Source: Clostridium sp. K13 (lineage in GTDB: Bacteria; Bacillota; Clostridia; Clostridiales; Clostridiaceae). From it: a stretch of DNA of 52,476 nucleotides. The position numbers and the translations under genes were made by a program. Location: positions 1 through 52,476 of the forward strand of contig NZ_JAASHM010000023.1 in assembly GCF_019734195.1 (NCBI RefSeq), in the 5' to 3' direction. The notes beneath the pieces were generated by a model. It did no database searches, was not told the DNA's origin, and saw only the letters and a list, made by a program, of their open reading frames with translations. Shown one piece after another: positions 19,134-28,357 of the stretch; position 1 is the stretch's first letter, and every line of letters starts with the position of its first letter.

Positions 19134-20981
19134 TTATATGCTTCTTAAATAAGCTGTTGAATATTTTATAACTTCTCTTATTCTATTAAGTTCACTTTCC
19201 TTATTTCTTTTTCTCCATACTTTTGAATATTCATCAAACCATACTTCTAATTCTTCAGCTAATGATATTTTATCATATAAATTAATAATATCAGCTTCTT
19301 CAAATTTATCTTTTAATAATTCTACAAAGAAAAGATTGATTAGTTTTATTCCTTGCGCTGAAATAATAAATTCTTGAATATCTTCTTTATTATTAACAGC
19401 TCCTGCTAACTCTATTAACTCTTCCTCTACTACACTCGCTGTATTATAGCCATTAATTAAATCATTTGGAGCTATACTATTTATTTTATTTCTAAGTTCT
19501 TCATCTGTATTATATCTTTCTTTCCATATAACTAATTCAGACCATCCTGCTTTTTGATTTTTAGATAACTTATTTAATATAGAAACTAATTTTCTTGATT
19601 TATCTTCATATTCAATTAATGATAAATCACTATAAAACTCTTCATTACTATATTCATAGCTTGGATTCCAAGCTAATGCTCCTCCAAATGCCATTCCTGG
19701 AATTGAATTTGCTAAAAGATTAATATGTCCATAATCACCCCAATCTGTATTTAATACTCCTGTAGCACCATATTCTACTCCATATCTAACCATTCTTCTA
19801 ATATTTTCGAATCCATTATCCATAAAGTTCATTAGCTGACTCCATCCACCGACTCCAGGGCAAACAAATTGTTCTCTACCTGTTTCAGCTACTTTCTTTA
19901 CTTGCTCTTCAGTTACTTCACATGAATAATTCCAATTTAAACAAATTAAATCATTTGGAATATCATTTAATAATTCTGGATGACCTAATATAACATCTCC
20001 CCAAAACATTACTTTCTTATCATACTTCTTAACTATATGTACAATTTTATTTAAGAAGTCTAAATATAGTTTTCCTGTTCCAATTTCTTCAGCAACTTCT
20101 TTACTTTTACCTTTTCCTAAGTCAAAAGTTTCATCACAACAAATATTAAATTTATCGGATGTGAATAAAGGTAGGAATTGTTCTATCATACCTTCTACAA
20201 AATTTAAACTTTTATTATTAGTTACATCTAATGTATGATGAGCTTGTCTGTCAATAAAAGAGTAAATATCATTTTCCATTCCTGACATTTCACATAATTC
20301 TTTAAAGGATTTTGTTCTAAGAACTTCATATAAGTGCCCAAATGTTGAAAGTGATGGTATAAGCTCTACATTTCTTTTTTGACAATACATATCTAATAAT
20401 ATTATTTCCTCTGCTGTTAAAGGATCTTTATCTATCCATACTTCACTCATTCCCTTAAAGGCAAATGTATGCTCTATATATAATTGAATTTGATTAATTT
20501 TATAAAAAGACGCCTTTTTTACTACTTCTTTTAATGTCTCTAAAGTAGGTACTTTTCCTCTAGTAACGTCATGATAGAATCCTCTATTTTTAAAATATGG
20601 TTTATCTTCAATAAATAATTTAGGTATATTTGATGTACTTTGTTTTAAAATTTGAATTAAAGTCTGAATCCCATAAAAAATCCCTTTAGACTCGCTAGCA
20701 TTTATTAATATATATTCATCTTCTATAAATATTTTATATTCCTCATCACTTAAACCACTAATTTTTCTTATATTTATAGCATTCTTAACTACATCTGATT
20801 TTAAGTTTTTATTTATATTTAATTTAAATCCAAACTTAGAGCTAACTTCTTCTTGTAATTCTATTACTGCCTCTAAGTCATTAAAACTACATATATAATC
20901 TAAATTTATTTCTGTATTTCTTTTTAATTTAAAACTACCTTCATTTTCAAATAATGTTTGTGGTCTAGGTATAATATACAT
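19134..20981 (-). CDS. Cytosolic GH20 beta-N-acetylhexosaminidase
   Basis: A 615-residue enzyme that removes terminal beta-linked GlcNAc or GalNAc. An N-terminal GH20b-type domain (about 1-125) precedes a TIM barrel starting at KNRGFYHDVTRGKVPTLETL. The catalytic Asp-Glu pair is in NICCDETFDLG (Asp283, Glu284), with FWGDV and NTDWGDYGH further on. There is no signal peptide, so it acts on imported glycan. It is the last gene of the unit 24749-27184, 21061-24720, 19134-20981, with a 79-base gap to the GH85 gene. In the N-glycan context it would trim antennary GlcNAc of complex-type glycans. The start has GGGAG nine bases upstream. Confidence 0.88.
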   Translation of the reverse strand: MYIIPRPQTLFENEGSFKLKRNTEINLDYICSFNDLEAVIELQEEVSSKFGFKLNINKNLKSDVVKNAINIRKISGLSDEEYKIFIEDEYILINASESKGIFYGIQTLIQILKQSTSNIPKLFIEDKPYFKNRGFYHDVTRGKVPTLETLKEVVKKASFYKINQIQLYIEHTFAFKGMSEVWIDKDPLTAEEIILLDMYCQKRNVELIPSLSTFGHLYEVLRTKSFKELCEMSGMENDIYSFIDRQAHHTLDVTNNKSLNFVEGMIEQFLPLFTSDKFNICCDETFDLGKGKSKEVAEEIGTGKLYLDFLNKIVHIVKKYDKKVMFWGDVILGHPELLNDIPNDLICLNWNYSCEVTEEQVKKVAETGREQFVCPGVGGWSQLMNFMDNGFENIRRMVRYGVEYGATGVLNTDWGDYGHINLLANSIPGMAFGGALAWNPSYEYSNEEFYSDLSLIEYEDKSRKLVSILNKLSKNQKAGWSELVIWKERYNTDEELRNKINSIAPNDLINGYNTASVVEEELIELAGAVNNKEDIQEFIISAQGIKLINLFFVELLKDKFEEADIINLYDKISLAEELEVWFDEYSKVWRKRNKESELNRIREVIKYSTAYLRSI

Positions 20982-21060
20982 ATTGCTTTCTCCCTTGATT
21001 TATATTTTAGTAATAAGGAGAGATATTAAATATCTCTCCTAAATTAATTATAATAATTCT

Positions 21061-24000
21061 TTATTTTTTCTTTTTAAGAAATACTCTACCAATAGCTGCT
21101 AAAGCTCCTGAAAGTCCTATTAACCCTATAGCTCCTAAATCCCCAGTTTGTGGAAGAGATCCATTTGGCTTATTTGGCTTATTTGGCTTATTTGGCTTAT
21201 TTGGCTTTACTTCAACCGAATCATCATCTGAATCATCATCTGAATCACCATCTGATCCTCCATTTGAATCATCATCTGAATCATCTTTTTCTATTTTTTC
21301 TAATGTTAAATCTATTTCCTCTTCATCAAATGCTGCCTCAATAGTTATTTCATATACCTCCTCATGAGCTTCATATGACTCTAGGTTTCCTGTATATCTT
21401 ACAGTATACGTACCTGGATCAAGTTTAGCTAAAACTTCTCCTACTTCAGTTGTCTCAATTGTTTCAATAACAACATCACCATTTAAAATTTCAAACTTTG
21501 CTCCCTTTACAGCTTCATCATTATTATCTTTAACATTTATTTGTAACTTACCTTTTGATTCAGCTTCTCTATCTTCATTGTATACTACCTTGAATTTAGG
21601 AGTAGCTTTCATTCCTGCCCTCTTAACTTCAAGTATTATTTCTCCACCATTTGAATCTAATAATAATGGTTTTAATACTGTTGAATTTTCTTCGTCACTT
21701 ACAGGTACACTTACCTTACTTGGGAATTCATCATCTATGCTATCATAGTAATTTACAATATCACCTGGTTGTAAATCAGCAATTTCTAATGTTGCATAAT
21801 ACTTTCCTTGTAATATTTCTCTTGGATTAACTTTATATTCAGAGATAGTAAACTCACCTGGTATTTTAGCTACATCCCATGCTTCATTATCATAAGAAAC
21901 GCTTAACTTAATACTTGGTTGCTTTCCTTCTTCTTTTACAGCAAAGTAAATTCTTCCTTCTTCAGTACCGAAGTCTAAATTCATAAACCTAACTTCTCCA
22001 GTTTCTCCTGCTATAGTACTTGCAAAAGCTTCTGTATCATCTATATTCTTATATAATAATACTTCATATCCTGCTGGAACCTCTTGGAATAATACTTCAT
22101 CAGTTGCACCTTCATTATTTGTTGCCTTTACTGTATGCATTGGTATATTCTCTGTAGTAGGTTCATATGTGTCCTCAAATAGTTGGAATTCATATATTCT
22201 AATAGCCTTCCAAGGAGTAATTCCTGGATGATCTATATATAATCTAAATATTTGTCCAGTTACAGGTTCTGCTAAGTTTCTATCAACTATTCCCTCTTCA
22301 TTCTCTGTTACTACATCCACGTCAACAAATTCTTCACCTTTTAATACTTGCAATCTAAAGTCTTTAGTATTTGTATCTTTAGCTTCTCCACCAGCTTCTC
22401 CATGCATAGTAACCCATCTTTGGATAGTCTTTTCTTCACCTAAATCTACTTCTAACCATCCACCATACATTCCTGAAGTTGTACACCATTTACTATTATT
22501 TTCAACAGTTCCATCTACCGCCTTTATTGCTGGTTCTCCTGAGTTTTCAGAGCTTGCTTTAACTGGTTTATTTAATGCAAGATTTACTGGAGATATTTCA
22601 TCTGGAACTTCTGTATCATTAGCATCCATATTCCATTTGAATTTTAATGTTTGAGCTTCCCCTCTATTAAAGTTTTTATCAACTGCTACAACTTCAAAGT
22701 TGAAAGAAGATTCATTACCATATCTCTTAAATGGTGATATATAATAAGAATCATTATAAGTAGCACCTATAAATTCTCTACTTCCATCTGGTTTTACTCT
22801 GTATACTTCGTAATAATCTGCTCCAGCTACATCTTCCCAATAAATTCTTGCTTCTGCTTTTTGTGCATTATGGAATAATTGATCATCTAAAGTAATCTTT
22901 CTTGTTGCTGGTAATTTAGTGTTTTTACTTGATTCTTCTATAGAAATATTTCCTATATTTATTTTAAAATCAGCAACATCTTCTTCACTATCAAATTTTA
23001 ATGATATTGCAGATATTGTTTTTCCAACATATTCATTTAATGGTATAGTAACTGTGTTCCACTCATTTGCTGTACCATCAGCTACATCTAAGAATACAAA
23101 GTTTGATTCATCATAGCTATCTCCAATACATAATCCAACTTGCATATTATTCTTATCTGAAGGAGTTTTATAAGTTATAGATAATTCTGTTGAAGCATCT
23201 GTAACATTTAAGCTAGTGCTATATAACTTAATATGATTTGGATTAGCAGCTTCTAAATTTCCTTTAACTACTAGTGAACTTCCACCATTATATGCATCAG
23301 TTCTATCAAAATCTGGAGTTAATTTAGAACCATTAGATTCTACTATCCATCTCCAAGTTGGTAAATAATCTTGTATTGCTCTATTATTCCATTCTTTATC
23401 TCTTGATAATTCACCGTCAATATAATATGCTTGTCCATGTCCTAAGTTAAAGTTAGTTACAAATGGTAATGTATTTATAGCTGATCTATCTGCAACATAG
23501 TTTGCAAGTCCTACCCACTTATCTTCTGTGTTAGAGCTTGAAGGATCTCCTGAACCACCAACCCAGAACTTTTGATCATGTTTATAGAAGTCTTCTATAT
23601 CTTTAGCCATTGAGAAAGTTGAGTTTGGACAATACATTGCTAATGAAAGCTTTAATTTTCCTTCTTCATCCAATAAGTGTTCTACTGGGAATTTATCATT
23701 ATATGCATTTTGTTGAACTTCAACCCCTGCAAATACATCATATTGACTTCTTCCTGCTTCATTTGCAGTTTTTATACTCATATCAACCTTACTTAACTCT
23801 GGGAATGATGATGACTCTCTGTCCCAGTTATAATTTAAGAAAAATTCATCAGTTACAGTTTTTCCATCTTTTTGGAAGAATCCAACATTTAAAGGATTAA
23901 GTGAATCTTGGTACTTAACAGGACCTTCTGTAGTCATAGAATCATACCATCCAATTCTTATACTTGGTTCTTTTTCATGCATATATGTGAAGAATTCAAC

Positions 24001-24720
24001 CATTAAATCAGCTTCTTCCTTACCACAACCATAACTTTCTTGGTTTATAAACCATCCATCAAAGCCATAGAATTTTGCCATTTCAATCATTTTATCAGCA
24101 ACCGGAAAGCTTCCATCTTCATTTTTAACTAAAAATTCTTTTATTTGTTCTACATAGGCATTATCTCCATTTGGACTTGGTCCCCATGGGAATCCAACAG
24201 TTCCCAATACTGGAACACCATTTTTATGGCCTGCATCAATTACATCTGCTGTAGGTAAAACAAATATTCCTCTGCTTGAACCTCCCCAGTAAACATAAGA
24301 ATCAATATATTGCCAATATGAGAATACATATGCATTTTCTGTATCCCCACCTTGAGATGGTGCATTATCAGTTTGAGGATTTGTTAAAGCACAATTCATT
24401 ATTTTAGCATTTGGATTTGCATTTGCATTAACTACAGGTCCAGTAAATCTATCTTGTAGCTTAATAGTTGCTCTATTATATCTTGCAGCTGTATCACTTT
24501 CTGGACTCCAGTCTAATAAACTTTGAATATTATAAGCATTTCCTGTAGGTTGTAGTGAATTTGAAACACTGTAATTTTCTACTATAGCTGCTCTCTCTAA
24601 AGCAGTAGCTCCAACACTAGAAGAATACCCTGATATCATTGTAGTTCCAATAGCAATAGCTATTGCACAAGATGCTACCTTTTGTAAATGTCTTCTTTTT
24701 CTAATACTTCTTTTTGCCAT
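21061..24720 (-). CDS. Sortase-anchored GH85 endo-beta-N-acetylglucosaminidase
   Basis: A 1219-residue surface enzyme that cuts the chitobiose core of N-glycans and releases the oligosaccharide with one GlcNAc. A signal peptide (about 1-39) leads to the GH85 barrel from about 60 to 460; the catalytic Asn and Glu are N226 and E228 in GFDGWFINQES. Beta-sandwich domains follow (about 470-595 and an FN3-like one to about 700), then an F5/8-type C (CBM32-like) domain at about 711-850, further beta domains, a SpaA/prealbumin-like domain near 1050-1130, an acidic Asp/Ser-rich linker, five KPN repeats, and LPQTG (1189-1193) with hydrophobic helix and KKKK tail for sortase anchoring. It lies 28 bases after the gene of unknown function. 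A strong AGGGGG site supports the start. Confidence 0.93.
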   Translation of the reverse strand: MAKRSIRKRRHLQKVASCAIAIAIGTTMISGYSSSVGATALERAAIVENYSVSNSLQPTGNAYNIQSLLDWSPESDTAARYNRATIKLQDRFTGPVVNANANPNAKIMNCALTNPQTDNAPSQGGDTENAYVFSYWQYIDSYVYWGGSSRGIFVLPTADVIDAGHKNGVPVLGTVGFPWGPSPNGDNAYVEQIKEFLVKNEDGSFPVADKMIEMAKFYGFDGWFINQESYGCGKEEADLMVEFFTYMHEKEPSIRIGWYDSMTTEGPVKYQDSLNPLNVGFFQKDGKTVTDEFFLNYNWDRESSSFPELSKVDMSIKTANEAGRSQYDVFAGVEVQQNAYNDKFPVEHLLDEEGKLKLSLAMYCPNSTFSMAKDIEDFYKHDQKFWVGGSGDPSSSNTEDKWVGLANYVADRSAINTLPFVTNFNLGHGQAYYIDGELSRDKEWNNRAIQDYLPTWRWIVESNGSKLTPDFDRTDAYNGGSSLVVKGNLEAANPNHIKLYSTSLNVTDASTELSITYKTPSDKNNMQVGLCIGDSYDESNFVFLDVADGTANEWNTVTIPLNEYVGKTISAISLKFDSEEDVADFKINIGNISIEESSKNTKLPATRKITLDDQLFHNAQKAEARIYWEDVAGADYYEVYRVKPDGSREFIGATYNDSYYISPFKRYGNESSFNFEVVAVDKNFNRGEAQTLKFKWNMDANDTEVPDEISPVNLALNKPVKASSENSGEPAIKAVDGTVENNSKWCTTSGMYGGWLEVDLGEEKTIQRWVTMHGEAGGEAKDTNTKDFRLQVLKGEEFVDVDVVTENEEGIVDRNLAEPVTGQIFRLYIDHPGITPWKAIRIYEFQLFEDTYEPTTENIPMHTVKATNNEGATDEVLFQEVPAGYEVLLYKNIDDTEAFASTIAGETGEVRFMNLDFGTEEGRIYFAVKEEGKQPSIKLSVSYDNEAWDVAKIPGEFTISEYKVNPREILQGKYYATLEIADLQPGDIVNYYDSIDDEFPSKVSVPVSDEENSTVLKPLLLDSNGGEIILEVKRAGMKATPKFKVVYNEDREAESKGKLQINVKDNNDEAVKGAKFEILNGDVVIETIETTEVGEVLAKLDPGTYTVRYTGNLESYEAHEEVYEITIEAAFDEEEIDLTLEKIEKDDSDDDSNGGSDGDSDDDSDDDSVEVKPNKPNKPNKPNKPNGSLPQTGDLGAIGLIGLSGALAAIGRVFLKKKK
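21164..21208 (-). repeat. Five tandem 9-bp repeats encoding KPN units
   Basis: The plus-strand unit TTTGGCTTA occurs four times perfectly and a fifth time with one change. It encodes the (Lys-Pro-Asn) wall-spanning linker just before the LPQTG motif of the GH85 protein. Copy number is likely to vary between strains by slippage without changing frame. Confidence 0.9.
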
Positions 24721-24748
24721 TTTTCTTCCCCCTAATTTATACCATAAT

Positions 24749-27184
24749 CTAATCTATTGTTATTTGATCGACAAACATAAATGCTGGTCCTTCTCCAGCC
24801 ATTATGCTCCATTTAGGACAATCACCTTCGCCTTTAGCAAAAACTCTTAAATAACGGAATGACTCATTACTATTAACTTTAATATTTTTAACTTCAACTT
24901 CTCTTCTCGGAACAGATTGTAATTCCTTAACTTCCCCCAAAGGCTTATAATCTAATCCATTTTTAGATATTTCAAAAGTAATGTACTGTGGAAAATATAT
25001 CCAAGCTCTAGTATCTTGAAGAAATCCAATCATAATATTTTTTATTTCTTTTATTTCTCCTAAATCAACTACTACATCTAAATCCTCTGTATATCCTAAC
25101 CAAGAACCATCAGTATAATCTTTAGTTCCTTTTTTACCATCAATAAGATCATAAACACCATTTTTATTATACTTTTTTACTTTTGTTGGATTAGTAAAGC
25201 CCTTTATATCCTTTATTGGTTCTGATGCAAATATTTCAACCTCTATAGTCTCACTTGGTTTATAGCCTTCTTTAATTGCAACTGCCTTAACTATACAAGT
25301 ATCATTTATAATAATAGGTTTATCATAAATAAATGATTTTTCATTTGGTTCACTTCCATCTAATGTATAATAAATATTGCTATCTATATTTGGATTTTTT
25401 ATTTCTATTTTTTCATTAATAGGTCGTTGAGATAAAATAGCCTTTCTATTAACAATAGGCTTAAATGCTCTTGGTTTAACTTTTGATTCTGAAACAATTT
25501 GTTTATATTTAGGAATAAAATTATCTATAGATTCTTTATTTGCTAAATATGATTTTTGGAAAAAGTCACACTTTATATATTCATCTATGTTATTAGTACA
25601 TATTTCAATGAAATCTTTTTCAGGAAGAATTGAAACACTTCCATCCTCATTCTTTTTAAATATTCCGTGATTTAACTTTAATAAATATGAAAAATCATTA
25701 TGAGAACATATTATTTTTTTATCCTCTAATTTCATTAATACCGGCATCATATTTATGTTAATCTCCCACTTAACACTAGATACGTTATTATACTTAACCT
25801 TAATATTATCCTCTTCACATATAATATCAAAGGCTTCACCTTCAACTTTGCAACTTAATTTATATGTTGCATCATCAATAGCCTTAAAGAATAAATTTTC
25901 ACACTTTAAAAATTCACTACTTTCATCTTTATTTATTTTTCTAAAATCTATTGATGCTCTTTTAAATTCATTACTCCAATAATGTGAATTTAAAATAGGT
26001 AATGCATCAAAAATACTTTCACTTTCCTCTAAAGTATTCTCATAATATCTTGATTTATATCTTTCATCAAATAAATGTACATCTCTAATAGATAATATAT
26101 CTTCTTCCAATAAAAAACTTATTCTGTAAAATCTACTATTGTACCATAGGGTTTTGAGATTATTTTTCTCATTCCAATCTTTCGAAGCAATAAATGTAGT
26201 TGGCGGAGTTAGCTTGTATCTATTTTCAAACCAAGTACTAGACTCCTCTAAAGTTTCAACTCTTATCACTTTTTCCTTCTCTAATTTCGAAATAATTTCA
26301 ACTTGTTTTTCATATCCCTTGTACATTGTATTCCATAAAAATGTATTCTCTTGTCCAGTTTGTGCATATGAGAAACCTAAATTGTCTTCATTAGTTAACC
26401 TATCAAAATACCATTCTATCCATTTTTCATTTTTCCCTATAACAGATGCTGGCTCTAATGTATATACCTCACTAACATCTTTCCTTAATCCATCTTCAAA
26501 AGCATAAATTGGATCAGGTCCTAACATTCGAAAAATAGGCAATTTAACTTGCATATCTTCACATTGTGCTGGAATATATTCATTAATCTTACTTGGATAA
26601 TATCCTTGATTATAATACCCTCCCCATAATGTAAATCCATCAGTTCCTATTTGATCTCTACATAAAACCGCACCAATTACTCCATATTTTTCTTTCATGT
26701 ATTTCAGCGTAACTATATCTACTACCCATGAGCCAACAGTTTTAGGATAATAACCAAATATACTCTTAAAATCTTTCATATAGACATCTACCATTTTTAT
26801 TCTATCTTCTGGTGAATATCCTAATGAATATCCTATATTTACATGATCATCTACTGGAGTTTTTCCTTTCCATAACACATTAGCTTTCTCAGCCAATTGC
26901 TTATCTATCTCCCACCAAACTGCAACCTCATCATATTCATCAACATTTTCTTTAATCAACTTATTAAAACGTTCATCTATTAGAGCATCATATTTTAGTG
27001 CATATGTAGCCGGCAAATGATATTGTTTTAACAGTTCTATTTGATAAAGTACTGTTTCAAAATCATCTTGAACAAATTCACCACTTGGATAAACTGTTTT
27101 TCTTATAAAATTATAGATATTGATAATAGTTGGCGATTTAACTTTTAAATTATCTTTTCTTTTAATTTTCTCTTCAAACTTCAT
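24749..27184 (-). CDS. Unknown cytosolic protein of the N-glycan locus, glycosidase/deacetylase-like fold with two C-terminal accessory domains
   Basis: An 811-residue protein without a signal peptide. The first 350 residues look like a relative of the glycoside hydrolase/deacetylase (beta/alpha)7 barrel, the fold shared by NodB deacetylases and GH38: LPATYALKYDALID (D66), VDDHVNIGYSLGYSPEDR (H114), YYPKTVGSWVVD and CRDQIGTDGFTLWGGYYNQGYYPS. The exact NodB TFDDG and HxxxH motifs are absent. A beta-rich middle follows, then a chitobiase/hexosaminidase C-terminal-like domain (about 579-661, IYYTLDGSEPNEKS) and a discoidin-like domain (about 662-811). I recall similar proteins in Bacteroides with a domain of unknown function (possibly DUF3863), but cannot confirm it. 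It is the first gene of the unit with GH85 and GH20, under the operator at 27271. I assign no enzyme activity. Confidence 0.7.
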   Translation of the reverse strand: MKFEEKIKRKDNLKVKSPTIINIYNFIRKTVYPSGEFVQDDFETVLYQIELLKQYHLPATYALKYDALIDERFNKLIKENVDEYDEVAVWWEIDKQLAEKANVLWKGKTPVDDHVNIGYSLGYSPEDRIKMVDVYMKDFKSIFGYYPKTVGSWVVDIVTLKYMKEKYGVIGAVLCRDQIGTDGFTLWGGYYNQGYYPSKINEYIPAQCEDMQVKLPIFRMLGPDPIYAFEDGLRKDVSEVYTLEPASVIGKNEKWIEWYFDRLTNEDNLGFSYAQTGQENTFLWNTMYKGYEKQVEIISKLEKEKVIRVETLEESSTWFENRYKLTPPTTFIASKDWNEKNNLKTLWYNSRFYRISFLLEEDILSIRDVHLFDERYKSRYYENTLEESESIFDALPILNSHYWSNEFKRASIDFRKINKDESSEFLKCENLFFKAIDDATYKLSCKVEGEAFDIICEEDNIKVKYNNVSSVKWEININMMPVLMKLEDKKIICSHNDFSYLLKLNHGIFKKNEDGSVSILPEKDFIEICTNNIDEYIKCDFFQKSYLANKESIDNFIPKYKQIVSESKVKPRAFKPIVNRKAILSQRPINEKIEIKNPNIDSNIYYTLDGSEPNEKSFIYDKPIIINDTCIVKAVAIKEGYKPSETIEVEIFASEPIKDIKGFTNPTKVKKYNKNGVYDLIDGKKGTKDYTDGSWLGYTEDLDVVVDLGEIKEIKNIMIGFLQDTRAWIYFPQYITFEISKNGLDYKPLGEVKELQSVPRREVEVKNIKVNSNESFRYLRVFAKGEGDCPKWSIMAGEGPAFMFVDQITID

Positions 27185-27270
27185 AAATTTATACCATCAT
27201 TACTTCTATAATATTCTTAAAATATATTTTTAAGTTAACCTATAAAACTCCTCCTATTTCTTGCCCCCTT

Positions 27271-27295
27271 TGTATATGTTTACATATTTATTATA
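27271..27295 (-). promoter_or_regulatory. Promoter -10 with overlapping operator-like repeat (unknown gene-GH85-GH20 unit)
   Basis: On the minus strand TATAAT (27290-27295) is followed five bases later by TGTAAACATATACA (27271-27284), close to the transcription start. Three more copies of this arrangement occur in the locus (31622, 33287, 37882). The site resembles cre-type CcpA sites, especially the TGTAA/TTTACA variant described in clostridia. A strong AGGAGGAG site at about 27251-27258 is orphaned (no start codon follows), so the 5' leader may carry a lost short frame. Confidence 0.5.
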
Positions 27296-27397
27296 AATGC
27301 TTGTTATTTCCATATATAGTGAATTTTTTATATATTTGTTGTACTTTTTTCACATTAATTCCATATTAATATTTAACTAATTATTTATTTAATTTTA

Positions 27398-28282
27398 CTA
27401 ACAAAAAATTAAATTATATAATGCTCCAATAAGATTTGAATCATTACCAAACTTACATTTTTCTACAGTTATATCTAATGTTGCAATTTCATCCTTCATT
27501 AATTTTAATTCTTCATTTATTCCTTCAATGAATTCATCCCTTGCTGATATTCCTCCTCCAATTAATATTTTATCTGGATCTAATATATACTGAATGTTAT
27601 ATATACCTTTTGCTATACGCTTATACCATTCCTTAACCTCTCTTTTAACTTGCTCATCATTTTTCTGCATTTCAAAAACTATATTACCATTTAACTCATC
27701 TACAGGTATATTTTTCACTTCTGCAATTCTTCTAACTATAGAGCCTGTTGATGCTATCCAACTCCAGAAAGGCCCTAAATTTTCATTACTATCTGTAGTT
27801 AACATATATCCAAATTCACCAGCATGAGAATTCCTTCCCCTAAAAATTCTTTTATTTATCACTATAGCTCCACCAATTCCCGTACCAAACACTACACTTG
27901 CAAAACTATCTACATCTTTCCCTGAACCTATCCAACATTCTGCTAATGCTGAACAATTAGCATCATTCTCAATTGCTGTAACTAATCCAGTTGCTTCTTC
28001 TAATAATTTTTTAATATTAGGTCCATGTATACATGCTACAGCACTTCCACCTCCAATAAATCCGCTCTTTGGATCTACGGCACCTGGAAAACTACAAGCT
28101 AAACCCTTTATCTCATATTTCTCTTTATATTTACAAACAACTTCCTTTATATCAGCTATTAATTCATTAATATCATTTCCTCTTGTACTTATGCTACCCC
28201 TTTCCAAGATTACTCCATTACCTTCTATTAATCCATATTTTATAGATGTACCACCAACATCAATAGCTACATACTTTTCCAT
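27398..28282 (-). CDS. ROK family sugar kinase
   Basis: A 294-residue cytosolic kinase. The phosphate-binding motif AIDVGGTSIKYG is at residues 6-17, the catalytic Asp is in ENDANCSALAE (D107), and VFGTGIGGAI and LIGGGIS are the adenosine-side glycine motifs. The usual ROK zinc motif (CxCGxxGCxE after the HAGEFG segment) is missing, as in BglK-type and some other ROK kinases. In this locus it would phosphorylate mannose, GlcNAc or a small glycoside released from N-glycan; which one cannot be decided. It is 75 bases after GH38 but separated by a terminator, so it depends on read-through or its own weak promoter. The start has GAGGAGAG. Confidence 0.85.
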   Translation of the reverse strand: MEKYVAIDVGGTSIKYGLIEGNGVILERGSISTRGNDINELIADIKEVVCKYKEKYEIKGLACSFPGAVDPKSGFIGGGSAVACIHGPNIKKLLEEATGLVTAIENDANCSALAECWIGSGKDVDSFASVVFGTGIGGAIVINKRIFRGRNSHAGEFGYMLTTDSNENLGPFWSWIASTGSIVRRIAEVKNIPVDELNGNIVFEMQKNDEQVKREVKEWYKRIAKGIYNIQYILDPDKILIGGGISARDEFIEGINEELKLMKDEIATLDITVEKCKFGNDSNLIGALYNLIFC

Positions 28283-28316
28283 AAAACTCTCTCCTCACTT
28301 AACTTAATTTATAGTA

Positions 28317-28351
28317 AAAAGGATATGCAATTATAATTTGCATACCCTTTT
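28317..28351 (-). terminator. Terminator of the GH38 gene
   Basis: A 14-bp stem with one wobble (28338-28351 with 28317-28330) ends in TTTTT on the minus strand. It lies between GH38 and the ROK kinase gene. Confidence 0.75.
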
Positions 28352-28357
28352 AAATTA

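Noticed and set aside
21164..21208. Tandem short repeats as a possible CRISPR
   Set aside because: Nine-base units without spacers that encode the KPN wall linker in frame.
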